64,000 bases of DNA from Macrophomina tecta. Its lineage: Eukaryota; Ascomycota; Dothideomycetes; Botryosphaeriales; Botryosphaeriaceae. The notes under the pieces are model-generated. The model was not told the origin of the DNA. It saw only the letters and a list, made by a program, of their open reading frames with translations, and did no database searches. The stretch covers positions 2,170,001 through 2,234,000 of the forward strand of contig JAKSGN010000003.1 in NCBI GenBank assembly GCA_024180945.1, given 5' to 3'. Shown here piece after piece: positions 44,714 through 55,843 of the stretch. Every line of letters begins with the position of its first letter. Position 1 is the first letter of the stretch. Position numbers and translations under genes: made by a program.

Positions 44714-47082
44714 TCAGCCCGTCTTTCTCTTCTTGCGAGGAGACTTCGGCTCCGTAGTTGCTTGTCTGTCACCGTTCTCCTCCGGGCTATTAGGCCCACT
44801 GCTTGACATGCTCTCCACGATTCGACCACCTCCATTCTCAGCTTCTTCGCTCGCCCCGTCATTGCCGAACAAATTTTGCTGTGCGTGGCTGGCGGGGGAG
44901 AAGCTCATGCTGTTGTCGACGTTGCCAAAATCGAAATCGAAGTTGTTGTCCACGTGGATTGGTGCTATATTGCTGTCATCGTTCGTAGCGGTGGCGGCGG
45001 GCGCGCCCTCGGGGAAGTAGTTGTCGGGGTCCGTATGAATGAATGAATCAAGGTCAAAGTCACTGGGTGGGGCGTTTGCTTGGTTGTTGTAGCTGCTGTA
45101 ATGCGTCATGCCCGGAATCGAACCACCAGGACTAATGGGCGCTAGCCGTTCCGAGAGGTTTGCGACACGAGCCGCTTGCTCCTCTTGCAGGCGCTGCAGT
45201 ATATCAAGCTGCTCTTGATGAGCCCCAAAATGCTCAAGCGTTGGCATAGGAGGCGGCTGCGGGTTTATCAGGGCATTGTTCGTACCATTCGCTTCACCAT
45301 TCATGGTCGGCGTAGCTGCGCTCATCAGAGAGAGCATGTCCTCGCGTTGCTGTTGAGTAAGCGGAGTATTCCCATCGGCTGTCTGGTAGTGAGATAGAGC
45401 GGCAGGGAAATCGAATTGTGGTCCAGACGTTCCATTGTTTGAATTCGCGTTCACCGAGTTGATTACAGACATCATGTCTTCGGAGTTTTCGGGAATCGGC
45501 ACGCCCGGAGAAGCCTCGGCTTTGATGGACGGGCTCGGCGCAGCCGATGTGAAGTTGTTTTCAACCGGGACTTGGGGGCTAGTGCTCAAGTTGCGGGGCC
45601 TAGACGGCCGCTGCTGCGGGGCATGGAAGCTTTGAGACCGTTGGTGACCCTTAGAGCTCACGCTCGGCCGAGATGATTCGGGGCTCTGGGCTGAAACGTG
45701 CGGGCTGGGGGACTTGGCTTCTCTTGCCGTTGGAGGAGGCAGCAAAGCCAGAGGCCGTTTGTTGGGTCGGGGCCCCGGGGATTTTTTTGACATGTCAACG
45801 TCTTGATAATCGCCCATATCAACAACACTGCCTTGATTCTGGTTGTTTTGGGAAAGCGTAGAAGGGAACATGTCTGCCAAGTTCATGTTCACGCCGTTCT
45901 GACCTTCAAGGCTACGGTTGTAGAAGGTTGCAAGAAAGGTCAGGATGGCATTGATGGAGCTCTCATGCCGTTCGTGCATCTTCTGAAACTGACTAGCCTG
46001 CTGGTACCATTGCTCATTCTGGCGACGCATCTGCTGAATGATTCCGGAAATCAGTTTTTGCTGCTGCTGAAGTTGCCGAATTTCGCTGCGCATGGTGTTG
46101 TAGTCTGATTTGGAGATGAGCTGCATGTCCTTGGCTGCACTGTCGATTCCAACACCATCGGCATCCTTTCTTGCTTCGTCGTCGCTGTCGTGCTTCTTGT
46201 CATCCTCTCTCTTCCTTTTTGAATTTGACTGCGGGTTCTTGGGCTTCTGGATGAGCCAAAGGAGCTCGGGCCTCCCGCGTTTGAAGTACTTATTGAAGTA
46301 CTCACTGGGAGTCTTCTTGTCGCGACGTTCAGCTTGCTTCATGGAGTTATCCGATAGGCCGACTTTTTTGTGAAATCCATACATGTTCAACTGCCGCACG
46401 AATGAAGCGTAATTGTTGTGTTTGAATAGTTCGGGGATCAGCGTTTTTGCGAATTCGTCTTCGTCCAGGACGATGAATGAGTTACCGTCGTCGGACCATC
46501 GGATGAGGTCGGTGTGGTTCGAGTTGTCCAGGAAGCTGTATTAGTATCAGCGCTGTGTTCAAATACTCCTCGCAAATGAAAAAAAAAAAAAAAAAAAGAA
46601 GTTGAGCAAACTTACCTGCTCAATTTTTGGACGAAAGGTGGAATTTGTTTCCTCTTTGCCTGAGCTTCCTTTCGGGCTCTCAAAGCCATGGCTTCCAAGT
46701 CCTCGTCATCCTCGTTATCCCATCCATTCTGGCCCACAGGGGCGTACCCACCGTAATCGCGAGCAGTGAGCTGGTTGTTGTTGCTGCGGCGGACAAGCTG
46801 ATTGCTCGGAAGCTGATCCGCCGGAGCTCGTTGGCCGTTGACGTAAGGGATTCCATTCTGGATGCCGTTCATGAGATTGGGGTCGTATAGGGCGGGATCG
46901 GTGTAGGCAGGCACGCCGTTTATGGCGGTAGGATCACTCCACATGAATTGATCGTTTGGGTAAGGCTGCGAGTCCTGTGGTTGCGGAGTCAGGCCCATTC
47001 CGCCGCCCGCTGAAGCCTGATTGGTAACCATCGGGGACGCGCCGGGCGCCGGTCGCTTGCGAGTTGGAATGGTCCTTCGCAT
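44714..47082 (-). CDS. HSF1: Heat shock transcription factor Hsf1
   Basis: The master activator of chaperone genes; it binds nGAAn repeats as a trimer in the nucleus. Exon 1 is 47082-46616 and exon 2 is 46535-44714, giving 762 residues. The 80-base intron contains a 19-A run and splits the DNA-binding domain, with donor GTAAGT and acceptor TACAG. The DNA-binding domain starts near residue 147: IPPFVQKLSSFLDNSNH, IRWSDDGNSFIVLDEDEF and the recognition region HNNYASFVRQLNMYGFHKK. After an acidic linker comes the trimerising coiled coil (SEIRQLQQQQKLISGIIQQM and continuing past residue 400 nt of exon 2). The rest is Pro/Ser/Gln/Asn-rich activation and regulatory sequence, ending in a basic SPRKKRKTG that may be a nuclear signal. 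The ATG at 47082 is the first true ATG in frame. About 5 kb without genes lies upstream. Confidence 0.95.
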
Positions 47083-50000
47083 CAAAGAGCAGACGTCGCG
47101 CTGCAGGCAGCTGCGTGCTGCGATGGCAGCCGTATCGAGATCCAGAGGCGGACCGAGTCAGAGATGAAAAGCCAGCGCCTCGCGCCTATCAGACGATGTG
47201 CTTCCGGCCCAGTCAGGGCGCCGATGAAAAATTTGGCAGTCGAGCGATGAAGGGCGCAGGGCGGGGTGGTCGGGTCGGGCGGATGCGCTGGAGGCGGCGA
47301 CGGTCTTGTAGGGCGGCGGGGCTTGTTGGAAGCGGCTCGTCAATTGCAGCAGTTTCCAGCGATCAAAGGGCGGCGGATAAAGAAGGCGATTGTGGGAGCG
47401 ATGTTGTCTCAAGGGCGCTGGGGCGGTTTGTGTTGGCGGCGCGGTGCAGGCAGGGCAGGCAGAGTGTCGCGGGGGGCCGACTAAGGCTGGCGGCGATGAT
47501 GTCTTTTGTCGTGGGTGCGGGAGCCTGGGCGGCGGAGGGCTGGGATGGTTCAGGCGGGCGCTCTAGCGATTAGATAGGCGGGCGAGGGTGAAACGGTGCG
47601 TCAGCGAGACGGGCCAGCTTGGGGCTATGGTAGGTTGAAAAAACACGACGGCCGTGTCTTCAGCACTCGCTCGCGGCCGTTGGTAGCTGCGGGCGGTTGT
47701 CGCTCCGCCCGGCTGGCGTGGGCCGTGGGTCCTTGGCCCGTCGCCGACTCGCTGCTCTCCTCCGCGACCACTCGCTCCCATCCAGTCCGTCGATACGCAC
47801 GTGAATTCCGATCGCCATCGCTCACTTTCCCATCACGAGATCCACTTTGCCATCCCCAGACCCTTGTCCGCGACGAACTTGGCCTGTGTCCTGACTCTGT
47901 CTCCTCCAAAGCCTCTCCCATAGTACTGCTCGCCCAGGGTTCTCTCAACGCGGCCCTCCCGAGCCAGATCTCAGCCTTCTCTCCGCAGAGCCTGGCTTGC
48001 ATCACCACCTTGCCGGGCAGGCTGAAGTGCGCGGGTTCCGTGACTTCGCACGCGAATCTTCGATGCGGCCGGGCGGGAAGTAGCCGCAGCCTCTCAGCGC
48101 AGAGACAAGAGTGCAATCGTACGATTGCCATCCTGGTCCTACGATTGACTTCTGACCCGATCCCCCTTCCGTCACCGCTGCTACACGATGGTATGCCATC
48201 GATTGTAACAGAACATCTGCTAGATGCTATAACTTGGGCCGCCGACCCCTCTGCCACTGCCCGCCATCAACACCACCGCGGTGGAGGACATCTTCACCAA
48301 ACCATAGCATTAATCGGCCCTACTGTCCCAGGCCTTTGGTGTGTCAGCTATTTTATGCTGCTTCCCTTGTGGGCCAGACCGGCCTATCGTTGCTCGCTCT
48401 GTTTTCCCAAAATGTCTTTTTCAGTATAGCCACGAGGATCAAAGATCGATCGCACTGCCAAACCCGATGGCTGCGGACCCTTCGCTTCACCTTTGACTCC
48501 GCCAAGTGCCCCCTTCCAATTCAGGCCTCACCGAGGCTACTGTCTACGTGGCCATACCTGTTGGGATTATGAATCTCCCGCTTCGCCTCAATGCGCCATA
48601 GCGGCGCCACGCGGAGCGCTGTGGTGGCCATGCGGCACTCTGACTTGAGTATAGTCAGACCCCCTCGAGCTGCCCCGTCCGGAGTTATGTCCTATTGATG
48701 CCCTGGATCGTCTACTTCCCTGTGCTTAAGATACGGCTTCTCATGATGAATGGGAATTGCTCTCCATCGTGGATATCTGGGGAGATCTGGCACTCGCAGA
48801 AGTCATCGCGATCATACCCCTGGCCCTTACCCCCTCTCTCGACCAATCGGAACGTTCGGCCCATTTTCCATACCGCTCTGTGCCCAGGCGACGTTCCATC
48901 GCATGGGTGACCCCAGGCCTACAAGCCCAGCCGACTGGGTTCAGCCTGATACCACTTTCTATCGGCTGGCTTCTGGACAGCCGAAGTATCGGTGGTTTGA
49001 GATCTAGAGCAGAATGATAAAATGCGGATCATCGTGGAAGTGACTCTGCGGCCAAGAAGAGGAGATTGCTCCGGAAAGACCGCCCCGGGCAGTTCCCTTG
49101 TGACGGTGCTGCTTAGCATGATAGCTGCCTTTCACTTCTCCGTTCGAGCGATATTGGTTGCAGTTCAAGGCCCTCTAACAATCTGATCGAACAAGGCACA
49201 GTGATCTATCCCGAAAAGTGATAAAGTTCGTTCAAGATGAGCGATCAAACGTGTTCTGGATGACGCACCTATGCATACTTTCGTCTTCGACAGGTGCATG
49301 TCCAGAACTCCCTATCGGACAATCGCATCCTTGCTCACTGTTAAAATGCCTCATGCTGACCCCTGAGTAGCACCCGATTCTGGCCGTGGGTATATTGCGG
49401 CATTTGAAGCAAGCTCTGTGGGAAAGATTGGATCTGACTGGAGCTCATCTCCTCGACAGCCATTCAGCCCAGTCAGGTGGTGAGCTCACTTTGCGCCATA
49501 GGCTATGCGAGTCGACCCACATAAGCCTCGGCAGTCGTATGATGGTAGCCGTAGCACATTGCTCGCCAACGATCCTTCCTGCTTATTAAGTCGTAGAGAG
49601 CAGACTTGGTGTACGCGAACCACGTCTTACTTGACTGCAATTCTGAGCAGAGTACGGCTTTGAGTTGAGCAAGAAAGTGCGAAGGTACGGACGAGAACCT
49701 GGGCATAGGAAACAGACTCCGGACGTGCCCATGGTGCATTCCTTGGAGGTTCTCCTTCTGGTCATGCAATGACGATGGGCGCGGCGCGAAACCAGATTCG
49801 TGTGAACCCCCGCACATTATCAAAAACCGGTTTTCTGCAGTTTCCCATCATTATCGGGCCACTTTCCCATGCTTATCGCCTGCTGCCCTGGCTTCCGCCA
49901 CAGCACGACCCAACCTTTGATTTCCCTCTCTTATCCGTGCCTGACTTCGCACTCGCATCTACACACCGTGGCGCCGACTACCATGCCCGGAGACTCTCTC

Positions 50001-52107
50001 ACTACAAACACTTTTTTTCCCTTTCGCAACCAGTCCTAAGCGACTGCTGCTTAGAACCTTTGATGGGGTTCTAAAGCTCGTGGCAGACCCACTAGCGCTA
50101 TGATCATCTCTTTCTTGCAACCGCAAGACTGTTGGGAGAGCAAGAAAACGCCACTGGTCAGAGTTTTCAGTCTCTCTCCTTGCCAGATAAGATGATAATG
50201 CCGAAGGCCCCGCCATCCGGTACACCACCTCGAGACCAGCCACACAACGATAGAGGACCATATCCTTAGTCGCTCTCTAATCTGCTGTCTTCCTTAATTG
50301 CGTGTGGTATCTCGGCTTGGTCGGCCCCAATACAACTTCTATGGCGTTAGAAGCTCAGGGCTGTTCTGGTCCGTCCCGCAACAATGCACTTTCCGTGCTC
50401 CAAAATGCCGTTTACGGGTGCATTCTCTAACTCTTTACGTCCTGTTCTTGTAAAAGAAGAGCTCTATCATGACGCTGGCAGCATTGCCCTGTCATCGTAC
50501 TGACTCCAAAAGATGATATTTTTGTTTCTATGTTCATGGTCTGCGTTGATTGAGAACAGTAAGCGATCCACATGAGTACGCTACCTTATACTAATGTCAT
50601 GCGGACAGCGACAACGAAGTGATTCTTTTTTTTCTTGACGCTTTTCAGTATGGCCTGCCAGGTCAACAGGCTTCCTCTGCGTTTCTTGGTGGGAAAGCGC
50701 GATCACACGTCATTGATGCAACAGCTACTACACAAATACAATCGACGCCAGCTTCTTCAGCCGAGACTCAGAAATTTTGGGAAAAGCCGTATGCAAATAC
50801 GAAGCGACGGCATGGCTGCAACTGCTGCTCTCCAATGGCGGGTGGCGGAAGTTCGTGACCCTAGCAAATGGCTCTGAACTGTGGTTGGCACCAAGCCCTC
50901 TTACCTTACGGAAAGCCTAATTTCGCACATTTCGGTAATGAAACTAAAACACAGCTTATATTATGCTCTGGGCTTTCTTCATTGCGCATGACGCAGAACG
51001 TCGAATCTGTCTATCGCGTACTGTGGCCGCAAAATGCGAGGAGACCACGACCTAACATCCCCTCTGTGGGCCTGAAGACGCATAATCCATGCATGACGTG
51101 CGTCCACGTAGCAATGCATCGAAAATCGACGGTCACGCAACCCTCCGGTTGCTGATGATCGCTAGACGCCGCGCCCGATGCTTACAACAAGCTCTTGAGT
51201 CCAAAAAAGAAGCACCTGCCGAGTCAAACTCAAAATTGGGCCACTCACCATAGACCTAGCGGCGAAAGGGCAGGTTTACTAAGGAAGATTATCGTGTCAC
51301 AGCTCACACAAAGATGGGCTGAAGAATTCGTACTGAACGAGGCGAAACAAGGCCGTGCCAAAACATAATCAATAAATCCCTTCACCAGCGGGAAAACAAA
51401 GCCAATGCGTCGGAAGCTATCGTGGCCAAAGTCAACGTGAAATTTTTCTGTCTCGCAGGGATTCAACGCATGCCCGCTGCTGCCGGGAGGCAGCCTTTGG
51501 ATAGCAAAGCGTGTGAGGAGGCGATAGCAGCAGCAGCAGCGACATTAATCATCAGGCAGACTCCTAACGACAGAAATCAGGATGCAGAGGCAGAAACTCC
51601 CGGATGGAGGAATTTGGGGAAAGCAAAAGCGATCGGATGACCTCAGCTCAACACCATCTCCATGCGTCGATTGTCAATCCCCCGCAAAGACCGCGCGTCC
51701 ACCACCTGCTACAGCAGCGCGTGCAACCTCTACCTCAGGTTTCAGACAAGCTCCAACCACGGCTATTGGCCGGCGGGGCGGGAAGAAGGTTGGCTATTCG
51801 GTACGAGGCCTCGAGCGGGGTGGCTTGGCGGGAGTAAGCCTTAAGCGGCAGCCGGCATCCAGGAACACGGCATTCCGTTACTCTCACTCGCCATGTCGCC
51901 AACAACACAGCGCCCAACGTGACCCGTTTAAATTTACCCCTCAGCCACCTGAAGGATCAGACCGGTCCTCCCGCCATGTCATACGGCATGCCGGGCCCGA
52001 ATCGGTGCCTGCAGCACTAACAATATAATTGATCAACAAGTCTGCCTAAGTTGTTGACTGAGTGTGCCTGTGCTCGTCTCCCACCACCATAAGCTCTACT
52101 CGCCATC
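47083..52107. other. Five-kilobase gene-free region upstream of HSF1
   Basis: Between the divergent starts of HSF1 and the GH76 gene. The first 1 kb is GC-rich, while the remainder has ordinary composition. Frames are short; the longest (47596-48429 plus) starts at GTG and has random composition. I saw no transposase or reverse transcriptase remains, no long repeats and no obvious AT-skewed repeat-induced mutation. It may contain a long HSF1 promoter and leader, non-coding transcripts or an eroded element. Confidence 0.5.
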
Positions 52108-54152
52108 ATGTGGAGCTCTGCGTTGGACCGCACCGTCCTGATTGTGGCCGCATCGACTGTCGCAAATACGAAGGAGCTGGAAATCCCCACCAATGATCCC
52201 GGTCAGCAAGATCCAACAACTTGACAACGCTGCGGTCTGCTGTCGGCTCCAAAGACCTTCCGTGACTGATTGTCCCACAGATGCACTCAGCCTTGCCGTG
52301 AAGCAAGTTTCCAACGGTGTTTTTACGTTCTACAACAATGACAACACTGGCATCGGCCTGTTCCCAGAGCCTTACGACTGGTCCCAATCCGGCGCGGCAT
52401 GGGACTCACTAGTCAACTACTGGTATCTCACGGGCGATACCTCGCACAATGCCGCAACGCAGGCGGCCCTTAGTGCGCAAATCGGACCCGATGACAACTA
52501 CCTGGTACCCAACCAGACCATATCTGAAGGCAACGAAAATCAGACGGTATGGGGTCTCGCCGCCCTGACGGCTGCCGAGCGTAACTTCCCGCAAGCCGAT
52601 GGCCAGGGCTCTTCGTGGGAGGACCTTGCCCGTAACGTCTTCGACGGACTGGCCCCACGTTGGGATACGCAGAGCTGCGGCGGCGGGCTGCGTTCGCAGA
52701 TCTTCACCTTCAACAGCGGCTACAACTGGAAGAACTCTGCCTCCCAGGCCTTATTCTTCCAGTTGGCGGCCCGGTTGGCCCACTTTACTGGCAATCAGAC
52801 CTACGTTTATTGGGCATCTCGCACATACAATTGGACGCGGGATGCAGGATTGATTGGTGATGACTTTGCCGTTTACGATGGAGCCAGCGCAAATGACAAT
52901 TGCTCCAATGTTTCCCGTGAACAGTGGTCGTATACTGCTGCTTCTTTTGCCTATGGCAGCGCTGTACTGGCAAACTTTGTAAGCATCGATGTTTTTCACT
53001 TTTTTTCTCCTTTGAACTTGCCTTGCCACCTCCTTTCGTGTCTTGTAATTTTTTTTTTTTTTTTTTGAGAAGAACCGCAAGACTTGTTTGCAAAGACAGC
53101 CTTGTGATGAATAGGAGCAACAATCTGGACAGACACAGAATGATACTCGTGTTCGGGCGTCCGAACGAAGACGAGGCTTGTCTCAGACGAAGCTAACGCG
53201 CTTCTCTTTGTTCCAGACGTCCGACAGCCAATGGACCGATCGCACCACATCTCATCTCTCCAACCTCCTCGGCACCTTCTTCCCCTCCAAAATCCTCACC
53301 GAGCCGCTCTGCGACCCATATAACAACTGTACCACCCACCAACTCACCACGCGCGCCCTCACTCTGCGCTACCTGTCCCTCCTCCCCTTCTACGTCCCCT
53401 CAACGCACGACCAAGTCTGGCCCGCCCTCAACACCAGCGCGGCGGCAGCGGCCACTCGTTGCACCGTGGCCGACGGCACGGGCGACTCAGCGAGAGCAGG
53501 CTGCCGCGGTCGCTGGAATGCTTCCACCACATCTTCTCCGTCATCTTCGCCCTCGCGCTCCTCCACCTCCACGTTTTCCGCTGCCACGGCTACTGCCACC
53601 AGTGACCATAGTGTCTCAGACGGAGATTTCGACTCGGACAATGACGGCCGCCCGGATGACTGGGATACCATCGACGACAACCCTTACGACGTCGGTAACA
53701 ACAATCATACTTCGCCGCCGTCTTCCTCAAATAATAGCAACAACCATGATGATAACAACAGTGATGACAACGACGATGACAATCCTCCTGGCACCGGCGA
53801 TGATACGTGGGGTCTCGGCCAGCAGCTTGCCGCGCTGGAGGTCTTGCAGAGTAAGTATGTTATTACGGCCGATGGTGTTAACTCAAGTTTTGCGCTCAGA
53901 TCAGCGAATGGGACGACGGGAGAAGGGTCTGGCTCTGGCGGTTCGGGTGGTTCGGGCGGTTCGGGCGGTTCGACTGGCGGCAGTGAGAGCGACAGCGGTG
54001 GGAGCGGGAGTGGAAGCGGAAGCAGCGGTAACGGGACGGGTTCTGGTGGGGGCTCGAGCGGGGCAGCGGCGTCGGTGATGTGTGGGCTACGGGCGGCTTC
54101 GTCTTGGGGGTTGGTGGTCGTGGCTGTGGTGATGGGAGCTTGCGTTCTCTGA
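52108..54152 (+). CDS. GH76 family cell-wall protein, Dfg5/Dcw1-like, GPI-anchored
   Basis: Dfg5/Dcw1 proteins act at the cell surface and are thought to transfer GPI-mannoproteins into the wall through endo-1,6-alpha-mannanase chemistry. Exons are 52108-52201, 52281-52978 and 53217-54152, giving 575 residues; the first donor (GTCAGC) is weak. Visible are a short signal peptide, the DPDALSLA start, WDSLVNYWYLTGDTSHN, LVPNQT, WGLAALTAAERNFP, RWDTQSCGGGLRSQIFTFN, the GYNWKNS motif, and the late LGQQLAALEVLQS. The C terminus has Gly/Ser repeats and a hydrophobic GPI-type tail (LVVVAVVMGACVL). Two oddities: where the family has GNDDQ this protein has G115-N-E-N-Q, changing both expected catalytic aspartates; and an insert of about 95 residues (near 365-460), rich in Asp, Asn and Ser, contains a perfect DxDxDGxxDxxD calcium loop at 403-414. 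Function may differ from that of the canonical enzyme. Confidence 0.88.
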
Positions 54153-55843
54153 GGTCAGGGAGAAAAGGATGACGCAGGAATTGAGAGGTGGGGGAGAGGA
54201 AGGAGAATTGGTTGATACGAATCAGCCTGACCGTGTGAGCTATCGATGAAATGCGGGCTGTGGGCAGTGTAGAATGTGAGGCAGGAGCTTCCGAAAGTAA
54301 TGGGAGGTTTGTGCTTGTTCTTGGTACTCATTACATTTGTGCCATTTTAATTTGTAAAATCGCTCACGGCGTCCATGTGCGATATCCCTGAGCTCTGTTA
54401 TTGTACGAGATGTAGATTCCTGGGAACATCTGCGGGGAAGATTGAGTTTGACTTCAGTTTCCTAGAGCATGAGAACTGTCATAGCGGCACAACTACTTGT
54501 AGTCAGCTGCCGCTTCGCTAAGAGCGCTTCTCATGATTAGAAAAGTAGCCCCGTGGTGTCCGAATATAAATCGAGGATCATTACGCACGTGTCACTTGGC
54601 CTCACGCCTGGTACGAAGTTGAACTGTGAGGTGTTCTCAAGCCATCAGACAGTTCTCAGACGTCAATGCCATCCGAAAATAGCAGGTACTGATAAGGATA
54701 TCGGGTTAATTGCAGTCAGGAGCTGAGGTGGAGAGTATACAATTCGAGGACGTTGCCCTCAACGTCACTTAGCAAGTTACTATCGACGGAATCTACTCCG
54801 TCATACCTGTTACGGAAGAAATCGGTTGAGGCAGGGCTCGTCGCCACTACCGTTGAAGGACGCCACCGATGACTAATCATTGGCCCGTTTCGAGAAACCT
54901 CGAATTGATCGGCACTGCATCGATGGAAGAGAAGTTTCAGACGAGAACAGCAGGTGGAAGCGGAGGATCATGCAGCACTCGAGGCAGTTGGTGCTTTGTC
55001 TATACAGGGTTCTTCCAGGGATTGCGATTCCAGTCATGCTATCAGTTTGGGACGAGGTTAAAGAGCCTGCTACGGAGCACTGCGTAGGATGGGTGGATAA
55101 GTAAGGGAGAAGACTAGAATCACTATTGGCGACCGCGGAGGTTTACTCAGTGCTAGCGTCTTGGCAGATTTGTGTGAGTTTGAAGACACTGCCCGGCCCC
55201 ATCTGGCCGCTGCGGAGTGTATGATCTTGACTCAGATGCACCGGCAGCTAGGAAGCGCGCCCAATGGCATTTCGTGCCCAGACTAATGTGTCTTCGTCAC
55301 TCTCTTATACCACCAGTTGGGCCGCGGATATGCGGCGCCAGAGAACGTGATCATGCGCGTTTGTTTGCCAGTGCGAACAAGCTTCTCGACACGTGCGGAA
55401 ACCGGTCGGGCGACAATAGAGTTTGTTGCACAGATTGGCTGTTGGTGGGATGCACTTTACGGACCGAGCTGTACAGTGTGCTAGGTGTGCGTCCACTCCC
55501 AGAGCCAGGCTTGTCTTCAATCCCGGCCGGCAACGGCGCTCGGGCCACCATTTCGACCGCGATCTGCCACCTCTTGGTTACTCGCGACCGCCGACCTCTC
55601 GAAAGACTCCACTCTGGCGAGTGCCCACTACCTCCCCCAACCGCCGACCGCCTGGCTGCATGCCTTCGTTCATAGACTGAGTCGACCGCCTCATCTACCC
55701 CGCCCGCACTCCCATTGCCAGTGAGCGCGCCGTCCCTGGCCCCAGCTCCGCCCAACCGCCAACCTCCTCCGGGCTGAGACCGCATCCTGCATGCCCGCTC
55801 CAGCTCGCAACACCGCCCGCCGCAACTGACATCGCCGGGCGTC
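54153..55843. other. Intergenic, no gene seen
   Basis: 1.7 kb between the GH76 gene and striatin on the same strand. Frames near 55.2-56.0 kb on both strands overlap and match nothing. It probably holds the striatin promoter and leader. Confidence 0.6.

Noticed and set aside
47596..48429. 277-codon plus-strand frame upstream of HSF1
   Set aside because: Starts at GTG, has a random residue mix and no domain; a minus-strand frame of similar length overlaps it.
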